From contig JALOTL010000007.1 in assembly GCA_025457915.1 (NCBI GenBank), positions 1 to 64,000 on the forward strand: a stretch of 64,000 nucleotides of DNA, written 5' to 3'. Source of the DNA: Spirochaetota bacterium (GTDB taxonomy: Bacteria > Spirochaetota > UBA4802 > UBA5550). Positions 53,375 through 61,064 of the stretch are shown one piece after another; position 1 is the first letter of the stretch, and every line of letters starts with the position of its first letter. A model generated the notes under the pieces. That model made no database searches and was not told the origin of the DNA. It saw only the letters and a program-made list of their open reading frames with translations. Position numbers and translations under genes: made by a program.

Positions 53375-53402
53375 AAAAAAAAAGGCGGCCCTACCTGCCG
53401 CC
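53375..53402 (-). terminator. Rho-independent terminator containing the AAA gene stop
   Basis: Minus strand: GGCGGC/GCCGCC 6-bp stem (53397-53402 and 53384-53389), 7-nt loop, then nine Ts (53375-53383). The stop codon of the AAA ATPase lies in the loop, so translation and termination are tightly abutted. Confidence 0.85.
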
Positions 53403-54647
53403 CGTCCACAGCCTCAAGGCCTGCTTGTAATACTCGAACGGCGGAGCCTCGGGATCCAGCTTTTTCACCAGAACCATCCTGACCCACCTCCTCTCGGCGA
53501 ATTCGCAGATGTCCTTGATGTTCCTGCCGGCGAGGCCGTCGCTCCTTTCCCCGAGAACCGCGCATTCGTCCGGCGTCAGATGGACGGCGTAATTGGAAAA
53601 AATCGCCGATCTCTCCGGCTGGTTCGGGAGGGGGAAGGTTATGGTCTGGTCAAACCTGCTCATCAGGGCGTGGTCGAGGTCTCCCATTCTGTTCGTCGCG
53701 CCTATTGTTATCGTGTTCATCGCGGCGTCTATGCCGTCGAGCTTGCGGAGCAGCACGGAAAGGATACTCCTGGTCGCCTCGAACATGTTCTGGTCCCTGC
53801 TTCCCGCGAGGGAATCAATCTCATCGAGAAAAATAATCGCCCCGCCGAGGTCCTCGCATGCGTCGAAAATCCCGGCCAGGTTCTGGGAAGACTGGCCGTA
53901 CCACTTGGACATTATCGATTCCACAGGGACGTACACGAGGGGGACATTCGTCTCCCCGGCAATGATTCTCGCTGCGGTTGTTTTACCCACGCCCGGCGGG
54001 CCTTCGAACAGGACGGCCCTCGGCCTGTTGGACTCGAAGACCCTTCTTGTTTTTTTCGCGATCGTATCGTAAACATCCGGGTTCTTGAGCGGGAGTATGA
54101 TGGATTCCCTTATTCCCCTCTTCACCTCTTCGTATCCGGCTATATAGTCCCAGTCCATGCCCGCGCCGTCGATGACGGTCGAGCCCAGCTTCCTCAGCCT
54201 GGAAAGAGGGTCATCCGTTGACGACTCGTTGGCCATCCTGAAAAGGTCCACCGCGAGGCTCACCTCCTCCTGGGAGAGGTTGCCTTTTTTTGAAATTTCA
54301 ATTTTGGAGGACGTGGACAGGCTGAAAAATTCAATCTTCAGGTTGTCGTAGATGCCGTCGGTCTTCTGGAGGTTTTTATTGAGGGCCTGGAAGGCGAAGT
54401 ATCCCTCGTCGAACGAATGTATTCTGACATTGGCGATGTGCTTCTTAATCGAACCGATGAAATCAAACAGGACGCTTTCACTCATCGGCTTGATGGTGAA
54501 CGATATCCTGGTAAGCCCCTTTTCAAAAGACAGGGCAGGCGGCGGGATTTCCACGGAAACGGGCAGATCGTCGATGAAGGCCCTGGCCTCCTTTTCGACC
54601 TGCTCCTTCATTTTATCGTAGGATATCAGATGATCGTCGTCTGCCAC
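53391..54647 (-). CDS. Vps4/katanin-like AAA ATPase
   Basis: 418 residues. Walker A FEGPPGVGKTTAA (about 220), pore loop SKWYGQSS (identical in pattern to Vps4/katanin), Walker B IIFLDEIDSLAG (about 272), sensor 1 ITIGATNRMGD and the arginine finger region MSRFDQTITFPLPN. The N-terminal about 150 residues are a unique mixed domain, which could recognise substrates. It remodels protein complexes by threading. It follows a lipoprotein and a DUF2937 gene on the same strand; substrate unknown. Confidence 0.88.
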   Translation of the reverse strand: MADDDHLISYDKMKEQVEKEARAFIDDLPVSVEIPPPALSFEKGLTRISFTIKPMSESVLFDFIGSIKKHIANVRIHSFDEGYFAFQALNKNLQKTDGIYDNLKIEFFSLSTSSKIEISKKGNLSQEEVSLAVDLFRMANESSTDDPLSRLRKLGSTVIDGAGMDWDYIAGYEEVKRGIRESIILPLKNPDVYDTIAKKTRRVFESNRPRAVLFEGPPGVGKTTAARIIAGETNVPLVYVPVESIMSKWYGQSSQNLAGIFDACEDLGGAIIFLDEIDSLAGSRDQNMFEATRSILSVLLRKLDGIDAAMNTITIGATNRMGDLDHALMSRFDQTITFPLPNQPERSAIFSNYAVHLTPDECAVLGERSDGLAGRNIKDICEFAERRWVRMVLVKKLDPEAPPFEYYKQALRLWTGGR

Positions 54648-54657
54648 AGCCAGCGCC

Positions 54658-55299
54658 TCAGGAACCGGGCCCGAAATTAATTTTTATGAATTCCCTTTTC
54701 TTCTCCATTCTCCTGGTATAATCAGCGTTCCATTCCAGGCTTATGAAGACCAGGTAGATGGAATCGCCGTCCAGGGCGGAAATATTTTTCTTTTCCATGG
54801 ATTTGTCCGCGTCGATCACGGATGAAACGGACCTCTTGCACATGACGATCCCGTCTTTTGATATGATCTCGTTGAAGCGGTGTTCCCCCTCGTTCCTGTA
54901 GTACCAGTAGTTCGGCGACCTGCGCGACAGCATTATCACCTTGTCCCGGTTGAAAAGCTCGTCAGCTATTTCGACGTCGGAAAACCCCCGCATGTCCTCA
55001 AGGGCCCTGCCGGAACGGGCCGCCTCGTATGATGACGGCTCCGTCGATGCGCTGACGAAAATGCCGTCAGGCTTCGCGAATGACACCGTTATCGAAAACG
55101 GTCTCCTGGCGAGAAAAACCTCGTTCTTGTTATAATCCTTTAAAACCCCGTCCTGTTCTATCATCAGGCTGAAATGATCGATCGCGGGCCCCGCCGCCTT
55201 TTTTTTCGAGACGCATCCGGGTATTGATGCGGCCAGCAGCGCGGCGAATGCGGCGGATATGATTTTCACGGCGGTTGTTTTATTGCCGGTTTTCAACAT
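54658..55299 (-). CDS. Lipoprotein of unknown function
   Basis: 213 residues, signal with lipobox IPGC at about residue 26-29. Mature domain beta-rich: FLARRPFSITVSFAKPDGIFV, VIMLSRRSPNYWYYRNEGEH, SALDGDSIYLVFISLEWN. Start at 55299 overlaps the DUF2937 stop by 20 nt. Ten nt before the AAA ATPase gene. No family recognised. Confidence 0.7.
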   Translation of the reverse strand: MLKTGNKTTAVKIISAAFAALLAASIPGCVSKKKAAGPAIDHFSLMIEQDGVLKDYNKNEVFLARRPFSITVSFAKPDGIFVSASTEPSSYEAARSGRALEDMRGFSDVEIADELFNRDKVIMLSRRSPNYWYYRNEGEHRFNEIISKDGIVMCKRSVSSVIDADKSMEKKNISALDGDSIYLVFISLEWNADYTRRMEKKREFIKINFGPGS

Positions 55300-55846
55300 A
55301 CCCCTCCCGTCCCGGTCCCCTGCCGCTCAGCTTCCTTCCCAGCACGGTAAGAATTTTTTTTAACGCGGCGTAAAGGATCATGCCGAAAACGAGCCCGATA
55401 GATGCGTAAACGAGTCCCTCGAGGCTGAAAGGCACGCCGGGAGTGAAAGACTTCATCGTTGAAGACGCGGCTTCGATGTTGATCGTCTTTATGAAGACGA
55501 AAAACTTCATCCCCGGGGACGCCGAGGAAAGGGCGTCCAGCGCGGATTTCATGGAATTGAACCTGTCCAGGTTGTCGAGCATTATCCTTCCGGTCCTGGC
55601 GAACTCCGGCACAGTGGAACCCGTATGAAGCTGTATGAAAGCCTCAAGGCTCTTGCCGGTGTCGATGGCGGCGCTCCTGTACTGGTCCATGAGACGCGCA
55701 AGCTCGTCGACTCGGCCGCCCAGCCTCTGCTGGTAGAGGAGGATGAATTGCGGTATCTGCGCAAACACCACGGCGCAGACAATGGAGACGGCCCTGTCCA
55801 GCAGGGTGTCGATAAGCCTTACAGGATAAGCAAGTATTTTATTCAT
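55280..55846 (-). CDS. DUF2937 family protein
   Basis: 188 residues. N-terminal hydrophobic helix and the pattern AQIPQFILLYQQRLGGRVDELARLMDQYR that is characteristic of DUF2937, a C-terminal helix GLVYASIGLVFGMILYA. Predicted inner-membrane protein with a periplasmic or cytosolic helical domain. Gene order: DUF2937, lipoprotein, AAA ATPase, all tightly packed. Confidence 0.75.
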   Translation of the reverse strand: MNKILAYPVRLIDTLLDRAVSIVCAVVFAQIPQFILLYQQRLGGRVDELARLMDQYRSAAIDTGKSLEAFIQLHTGSTVPEFARTGRIMLDNLDRFNSMKSALDALSSASPGMKFFVFIKTINIEAASSTMKSFTPGVPFSLEGLVYASIGLVFGMILYAALKKILTVLGRKLSGRGPGREGYVENRQ

Positions 55847-55897
55847 AAAAAACCGCGTTTTCTTTTTTCTTGTTTTCCCCGGATTATGAAATCGCGT

Positions 55898-56290
55898 TCA
55901 CTCCAGAGTTTCGGAATCCATCACGCAGGTCGACCGTATCCCGCCCCTTACATTGTAGACGGTTGTGACCACGAGGCGCCTGGGAGCCAGGAACTTCATT
56001 AAATCTTTAAAAATCCTGTCGGTCGCAGCCTCCTGGTAAATTCCCGCGTTCCTGAATGAAATGAAGTAGTACTTCAGGGACTTGAGTTCAACGAGTTTTT
56101 TCTCAGGAACGTACAGGATCTCAACCATACCGGCGTCCGGCAGCCCGGAAAAAGGACAGACAGCCGTAAATTCGTCGGTTTCATAAGTAATTTCCTGGGG
56201 GTTGCCTTCGTAATCGATGGTCTCAAGGAAATCGGTTCTTATAGAACTTTCATCATCGAACTTGAATACCCTTCCCTCTGCAACCGGCAC
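55898..56290 (-). CDS. queF: NADPH-dependent 7-cyano-7-deazaguanine reductase, QueF type I
   Basis: 130 residues, the single-domain (type I) size. GTG start at 56290, GGAG 7 nt upstream. It reduces preQ0 to preQ1 in queuosine synthesis. Catalytic Cys in [12 protein letters not shown] (about 45), substrate-binding Glu and the pattern [14 protein letters not shown] (QueF signature ES(K)S(L)K). No queuosine genes are adjacent. No preQ1 riboswitch seen in the 120 nt upstream. Confidence 0.92.
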   Translation of the reverse strand: MPVAEGRVFKFDDESSIRTDFLETIDYEGNPQEITYETDEFTAVCPFSGLPDAGMVEILYVPEKKLVELKSLKYYFISFRNAGIYQEAATDRIFKDLMKFLAPRRLVVTTVYNVRGGIRSTCVMDSETLE

Positions 56291-56412
56291 TTCTGACTCC
56301 CGATAAAAAATATCTGCGATATAACGTGTTTTTTTATACTGCGCCGCGAATGAAAAACTCCACGGGCGATTAAGAATACAAATTCAGGGGATGGAAGTCA
56401 AGTAAAATTGGT

Positions 56413-57123
56413 TCAGCCGAATACAACTTTAAGGTCGTCTTTTACAGTGAAGGACTTTTTGCAGCTGCCGCAGGTATAATAACCGGAGCCCGTGACGGAA
56501 AGAAGGGATTTGCAGGATGGGCATTCGATAATAAAAGTCCCGCTTTTTGTCCGCGCCTCCTTTTCTCCGGGACGTTGCGCCCCTCTTCCGACGGCAACCA
56601 GGGCGCTGCATTCCGGACAGATATAATCGCCATCGCCTTTAATCCTGATGAGGGATTTGCATCCCTGGCATTCGATGATGAAGCTATCGGCAGTTTTGTT
56701 TGAGTCTTCCGCTGCGACGGCCGAAGGCTCCGCTGCGGCAACGGAAGGGGGCGAGGTGTGACCCGTTTTTACGGCCGGTGTTGATTTTATCCTGGCTATG
56801 GCCTCCTCGGGATCGGGGGACAGATCGATTATTTTATCGAAACCAAGCATGCTGAAAAGGGACAGGACCTCGCCAGAGGACCCGCTCACGGAAAGGCTCC
56901 CCCCCCTTTCACGTATCCTTCTGTTTAGCAGGAATATCATCCCTATGCCCTCGGAGCTGATATAATCCATGCTGCTGGCGTCGAGGACTATTATGCTGTA
57001 TTTGCCGACCACGCTTCCCACATAGTCTTCGAAGTCCCTGCTCGTGGAACTGTTCAAAGGGCCGTCCATTTCAATCACCGCGGCCCTTCCATTGTCCGCC
57101 TCCCTCAGGCTGATGACCATCAT
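56413..57123 (-). CDS. STAS-domain protein with two zinc ribbons
   Basis: 236 residues. N-terminal STAS domain (about 1-105) with LDASSMDYISSEGIGMIFLL, the anti-anti-sigma-factor site (Ser about 58/59 in the DxSxxxxISSxG pattern is a phosphorylation candidate). A Ala/Ser-rich linker, then two zinc-ribbons in tandem: CQGCKSL..CPEC and CPSCKSL..CGSCKKSF. Such a combination is rare; the ribbons may bind RNA, DNA or a partner kinase. ATGA overlap with the sensor gene upstream. Confidence 0.85.
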   Translation of the reverse strand: MMVISLREADNGRAAVIEMDGPLNSSTSRDFEDYVGSVVGKYSIIVLDASSMDYISSEGIGMIFLLNRRIRERGGSLSVSGSSGEVLSLFSMLGFDKIIDLSPDPEEAIARIKSTPAVKTGHTSPPSVAAAEPSAVAAEDSNKTADSFIIECQGCKSLIRIKGDGDYICPECSALVAVGRGAQRPGEKEARTKSGTFIIECPSCKSLLSVTGSGYYTCGSCKKSFTVKDDLKVVFG

Positions 57124-58106
57124 TGATCTACCCCCTTTACGGGTATGGCGTTTTTGATTTCCCTGCCGGCGATTTTAAACTCGCCCGCGGTCACTGCCGC
57201 GGCAGGTCTTGCAGCTGACCTGCCGGCATCGGTCGTGAGCTCGATGGTTATGGCGTCCTGAGCGCCATGTCCCTGCGCTGTTTCCGGACCGTTGAACGGA
57301 ATTATATCGGAAGGCTCCACCGGATAAAAATCTTCAGGCGATCCGCAGAGGAGCGCGCTTTTCTGGGCCGACCTTGTTCTTACGAACACCACCAGGGATA
57401 TTACAAGCGATATGATGAAGGCGGCCGAAACGGAAACAGTCATAGCGGCGCCGGAAATCCTGATGCGCCTCCATATGAATTCATAAACCCTTTTTTTGCC
57501 GATTATTAAACTCACCGTTCCCACCGGCTTCTTATCAATGAACACCGCCCTGCTCGCAAGCCAGCCTGTGCTTTCGATCCCCTTATAGAAGTAATCCTTC
57601 AGGGCCTTCCTGACCGGTTCCCGGAAAGGAACCTGCAGGCTCATGTAATTGTAATCGGTGAACTGGGTTTCACTGGAGCCTTTTCTGGCAGGCTGGAGGA
57701 TGAGGTCGAGATTGTACGCGAATTCATCGTTCGCCAGGCTCCCCTTCATTTTTTTTTCAACGTCCGTGCTGTAATGTGCGACCAGCTTCCCGTCCTTCAG
57801 CACGAAAAAGGCCTCGTCGATGACGTTCTCGCCGATCTTTTCATGAAACAGCGCGGAAAGCCTTGCGTGTTTCCTGTTCCTGTATCCCATCTCGGCCACC
57901 CTTGCGAACGCCTCGGCCATCGTAACGGAGTAGCTGCGGGTGTATCTTTCGATTTCGGATATCCCGCTTCTTCCGCCGTAATAGAAATAAACGGCGGTGC
58001 CTGCCACCGAAAGTAAAACCTCGGTAAAAAACAGGAAAAAGAATATCCCGGCGGGGAATCCCTTTCCTTTAACCGGCTTTCTGCCCATTGTCATGTTTGT
58101 ATTCAT
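57120..58106 (-). CDS. Membrane sensor-like protein with Cache-like extracytoplasmic domain
   Basis: 328 residues. Transmembrane helix at about 18-40, periplasmic region of about 175 residues (SYSVTMAEAFARVAEMGYRN, LVAHYSTDV, TGWLASRAVFIDKKPVGTVS: a single Cache/4-helix type with the A-V-x-Id-kkP-v pattern), second helix about 220-245, then a 80-residue Pro/Ala/Glu-rich cytoplasmic tail with no kinase, cyclase or HAMP domain. It is first in the operon with the STAS protein, implying a sensor-to-STAS relay, possibly through unknown partners. Confidence 0.75.
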   Translation of the reverse strand: MNTNMTMGRKPVKGKGFPAGIFFFLFFTEVLLSVAGTAVYFYYGGRSGISEIERYTRSYSVTMAEAFARVAEMGYRNRKHARLSALFHEKIGENVIDEAFFVLKDGKLVAHYSTDVEKKMKGSLANDEFAYNLDLILQPARKGSSETQFTDYNYMSLQVPFREPVRKALKDYFYKGIESTGWLASRAVFIDKKPVGTVSLIIGKKRVYEFIWRRIRISGAAMTVSVSAAFIISLVISLVVFVRTRSAQKSALLCGSPEDFYPVEPSDIIPFNGPETAQGHGAQDAITIELTTDAGRSAARPAAAVTAGEFKIAGREIKNAIPVKGVDQ

Positions 58107-58228
58107 TATATAAAGGTCTATCCTTATAAATATCGGATAATAAAACGCATATTTTCATAAAAAAACTTCATTTAAAAAGCTTGTAAATAAGCAATCCCGG
58201 TGCGAATTGTGTCGTATTGCGAGGCAGT

Positions 58229-58888
58229 ATGACCGCTGATGAAATACTGGAAATATGGGACTGGGAAACGGGAAGGCCTACCGGAAGGCCGGTCCCCAGG
58301 AGGGTTTCGCACAGGGAGGGAATTCCCCACGAAGGGATCCACATGTGGATCATAAGGTCCGGAAAGAACGGTCCGGAATTCCTTTTCCAGAACAGGGCGA
58401 TGCACAAGGAAAGCTACCCCGGGGTCCTCGACATAACCGTTGGCGGTCACGTTCCCTTCGGACTCGAAAGCAGCAAGATCCAGAAGGAGGCCGTTGAGGA
58501 GATCGGAATACTCCCGGACGAGGAAAACCTCGTCGATCTCGGCTATACCAGATACGAGGAAATCAGCGAATCCGTATTTCACAGGGAAATCCAGCACGTG
58601 TACCTTCTCCGCGACGACAGGCCGCTCGATAAATACAGGTTCAATGACGGAGAGGTCGACGGGATATACGCTGTTTCCATGGACAGCCTGGAAAGGCTCA
58701 TGGCCGCGGATTTCAGCTTCGATGCCGAGGGCTACGACGGAAAGCGGCTGTTCATTAAAAATGTTTCGAGAAGCGACTTCCATCCGCAGCTCTTCGCGGA
58801 TTCGATGAAGGAATACATGGCCGCCCTCATCACCGCTTCCCGCGAGCTTTACGAGCGCGGGACAACCGGCACCAGGATGAAGCTGTGA
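58229..58888 (+). CDS. Nudix hydrolase, isopentenyl-diphosphate-isomerase-like
   Basis: 219 residues from ATG 58229 (GAGGCAGT immediately upstream). The Nudix segment is DITVGGHVPFGLESSKIQKEAVEEIG (about 75-100, with GHV and EEIG). N-terminal EIWDWETGRPTGRPVPR is like the IDI1/Nudix subclass that starts with LxxVDxxG. Substrate unknown. It overlaps mnmH by 4 nt (GTGA), so the two are translated together. Confidence 0.88.
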   Translation: MTADEILEIWDWETGRPTGRPVPRRVSHREGIPHEGIHMWIIRSGKNGPEFLFQNRAMHKESYPGVLDITVGGHVPFGLESSKIQKEAVEEIGILPDEENLVDLGYTRYEEISESVFHREIQHVYLLRDDRPLDKYRFNDGEVDGIYAVSMDSLERLMAADFSFDAEGYDGKRLFIKNVSRSDFHPQLFADSMKEYMAALITASRELYERGTTGTRMKL

Positions 58889-59916
58889 ACGGCCCGGGCG
58901 ACAGGGACATCTCGTACGCGGAAGCGCTCCTGCTCGGCGACCCGGTATTCATCGACGTCCGTTCGCCGGACGAATTCGCCGCGGACCACATCCCCGGATC
59001 CATCAACATCCCCCTGTTCTCGGACGAAGAGAGAAAGGAAATCGGCATCATGTACAGGCACACAGGCAGGGAGGAGGCGGTGATACTGGGTACGGGTTTC
59101 GTCGGCGGTAAAATATCCGACCTTGTTTCCAGGATCGGGTCCATGGCCGGAAGGGACATCGTGATACTCTGCGCGAGGGGGGGAATGAGGTCTTCATCCC
59201 TCGCGTCCCTTCTGAATTCGCTCGGGATCAGGGTGTTCAGGATCAGGCATGGCTACAAGGAATACAGGAAGCACGTTTTTGAAAGGATGAAACAGCTGAC
59301 TGTCAAACCGCCGCTCTTCGTACTGCAGGGACTAACGGGCGCCGGAAAGACCGAGATCCTCGGATTCATGGAAAATTCAATCGACCTGGAAGGAATCGCG
59401 GGACACCGGAGCTCCGTCTTCGGCGGCATTGGAATGGCCTCAAATACCCAGAAGTGGTTCGAGAGCCTTCTTCTCGAAAGGGCCGGAAAGCTGGAAGGGT
59501 GCCGGTACGTCGCGATAGAAGGGGAATCCAGGAAGATAGGCGACATCCACATACCGCAGGCCCTTTTCAGGCAGATGAGGGAAGCTCCGTGCATTTTCAT
59601 TAAAACTACGATAGAAAGAAGGGCCGAAATCATAATGAAGGAATACACAAAAAAAGCGGACCCATCCGAGGTCATACCCATAATAAAGGGCCTTGCCGGC
59701 AGACTCGGGGAAAAAAACGCCGCCGGTTTGATACGTCTTATCGAAACAGGAAAGACAATGGATTTCGTAATCATGCTGCTTGAAACATATTACGACCCGT
59801 TATACCGCTACAGCTTTAAAAAAATGAAATTCATCGCCGAAATCGAAAACCTGGACAGCGGAAAAGCCGCGGCAGAGGCCGGGGCAATTATTGAAAAACA
59901 CCTTGATACCGACTGA
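58885..59916 (+). CDS. mnmH: tRNA 2-selenouridine synthase
   Basis: 343 residues, GTG start overlapping the Nudix stop. N-terminal rhodanese domain with catalytic Cys96 in LCARGGMRSSS (matching the E. coli SelU CWRGG site) and a P-loop domain GLTGAGKTEIL (about 149-156). It swaps sulfur for selenium at the wobble uridine of tRNAs, via a geranylated intermediate, using selenophosphate. Implies that the organism makes selenophosphate; selD is not in this window. No SECIS or UGA readthrough needed here. Confidence 0.95.
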   Translation: MNGPGDRDISYAEALLLGDPVFIDVRSPDEFAADHIPGSINIPLFSDEERKEIGIMYRHTGREEAVILGTGFVGGKISDLVSRIGSMAGRDIVILCARGGMRSSSLASLLNSLGIRVFRIRHGYKEYRKHVFERMKQLTVKPPLFVLQGLTGAGKTEILGFMENSIDLEGIAGHRSSVFGGIGMASNTQKWFESLLLERAGKLEGCRYVAIEGESRKIGDIHIPQALFRQMREAPCIFIKTTIERRAEIIMKEYTKKADPSEVIPIIKGLAGRLGEKNAAGLIRLIETGKTMDFVIMLLETYYDPLYRYSFKKMKFIAEIENLDSGKAAAEAGAIIEKHLDTD

Positions 59917-60032
59917 TTTTCATACACCGCGGCTGTCTTTCCGGTGTTATATTAATGTATAAAAAATCGCATTTAAACGGATGGCTACAAAACTGTACTT
60001 TTATTTAAATACTGTTTATTATGGGCGCCTCT

Positions 60033-60241
60033 ATAAATTTGATTTTTTATTATAAAACCGCTGAAAAAATCTAATGGGTGATCACAAAAACTATCGTTTT
60101 TGTGCCTGCCATAGGGCGCTAGTATTGAAAAAACCAGTTTTTTATTTGTTTTAAAATGAAAAAGCTGGTTTTTGTGACCGCTCTAATTAATACATTGAAA
60201 GTGCCAACAAGGGAACATCCTGATTTGATTATTAGTGGTTC
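60033..60241 (+). repeat. Dispersed intergenic repeat, copy B, interrupted by a MITE-like insert
   Basis: Outer parts align with copy A (29514-29607): 36 bp with one mismatch at the left end and GGGAACATCC ... GATTTGATTAT at 60211-60232. Removing 60076-60187 restores continuous alignment with copy A, including AATTAATAC/AATTTATAC next to the junction. Confidence 0.7.
60076..60181. mobile_element. 106-bp MITE-like palindromic insert
   Basis: Flanked by a 6-bp direct duplication TCTAAT (60070-60075 and 60182-60187). Termini carry near-perfect inverted repeats (GTGATCACAAAAAC at 60078-60091; complement of 60168-60181, 12/14 match). Internal hairpins: CACAAAAAC-TATC-GTTTTTGTG at 60083-60104 and AAAAACCAG/CTGGTTTTT at 60129-60137/60165-60173. 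No coding frame. Non-autonomous element of unknown parent. Confidence 0.7.
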
Positions 60242-60481
60242 AATTATTATAAATGATCCATAAATATCAAGGGACAAAATGGATTTTTTGTATTTATTAT
60301 ACGGATACCCGCTTAATACGGCCTGCTATTTTTATTGAACAAAAATTTTACTTAATTGACAATAAACCGAATATTATAAAAATTTATTACACGGGTGGTA
60401 TTTAAAAATTTTGTTTCTTCAATCTGTTAAGATGTTGTATCATTATTATAGCCGTTTTCACAATCCTTATGGAGGTACTCT
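60242..60481. other. AT-rich intergenic region before the LpoB-like gene
   Basis: No gene. TTGACA occurs at 60356-60361, but no -10 at a usual distance is convincing. The ribosome site GGAGG lies 8 nt before the ATG at 60482. Confidence 0.45.
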
Positions 60482-61048
60482 ATGAAAATTTCGCATCTGG
60501 TCTTCGCGGTAATTTTTTTAGCTGGCTGCAGCAGCGTACAGTACAAGGACCCGGACAAGGCAAAAGGCCAGGCGGGCTGGGGATATTATGAAATAAACGC
60601 AACAACTGAAAAAATGGTTGATTCGATGTTCAATTATTTGAAGAGCGACTGGGCCAAGGAATGCCTGATCCAGGTAAAAAAAGTAAGGGTTAAAACATCA
60701 GACCATGATATAAAACCCAAGATGCTTGAAAATGCGATCGTGACCAACCTCATCAAGAAAAAAATAGCCATACTCAACGACCAGTTCTTCAAGGACACCC
60801 TCAAGGAGATTGAAAAAGGCCAGACCGGCCTTATCGATCCTAACTATGCAATACCGGTGGGCGAACTCCAGTCTCCGAACATGTTCCTCAGCGGCCTTAT
60901 AGAAACCAGCACCACCGGCGTCGACAGGGACGAGACCATCAGCATAGACGTCACCTTTACGCTCCAGGAAATAAAGACCGGCAGAGTCCTGTGGCAGGAC
61001 CAGAAAAGATTTCTGAAGGAAGTTAAAAGAAGCGGAATAAGCTATTAG
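60482..61048 (+). CDS. LpoB-like lipoprotein (penicillin-binding-protein activator)
   Basis: 188 residues, signal with lipobox LAGC, CSSVQYKDPDK mature start. The C-terminal half matches LpoB: MFLSGLIETSTTG, then ISIDVTFTLQEIKTGRVLWQ and KRFLKEVKRSGISY. In E. coli LpoB reaches through the periplasm to activate PBP1B. The next gene is a COG3014-like lipoprotein, a pairing also known near lpoB genes in proteobacteria. Good GGAGG ribosome site. Confidence 0.8.
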   Translation: MKISHLVFAVIFLAGCSSVQYKDPDKAKGQAGWGYYEINATTEKMVDSMFNYLKSDWAKECLIQVKKVRVKTSDHDIKPKMLENAIVTNLIKKKIAILNDQFFKDTLKEIEKGQTGLIDPNYAIPVGELQSPNMFLSGLIETSTTGVDRDETISIDVTFTLQEIKTGRVLWQDQKRFLKEVKRSGISY

Positions 61049-61064
61049 CCCCGGGGAGGCAGTT

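Noticed and set aside
56291-56412. Possible preQ1 riboswitch before queF
   Set aside because: The 120 nt upstream lack the compact H-type pseudoknot pattern and A-rich tail, and the gene has a plain ribosome site.
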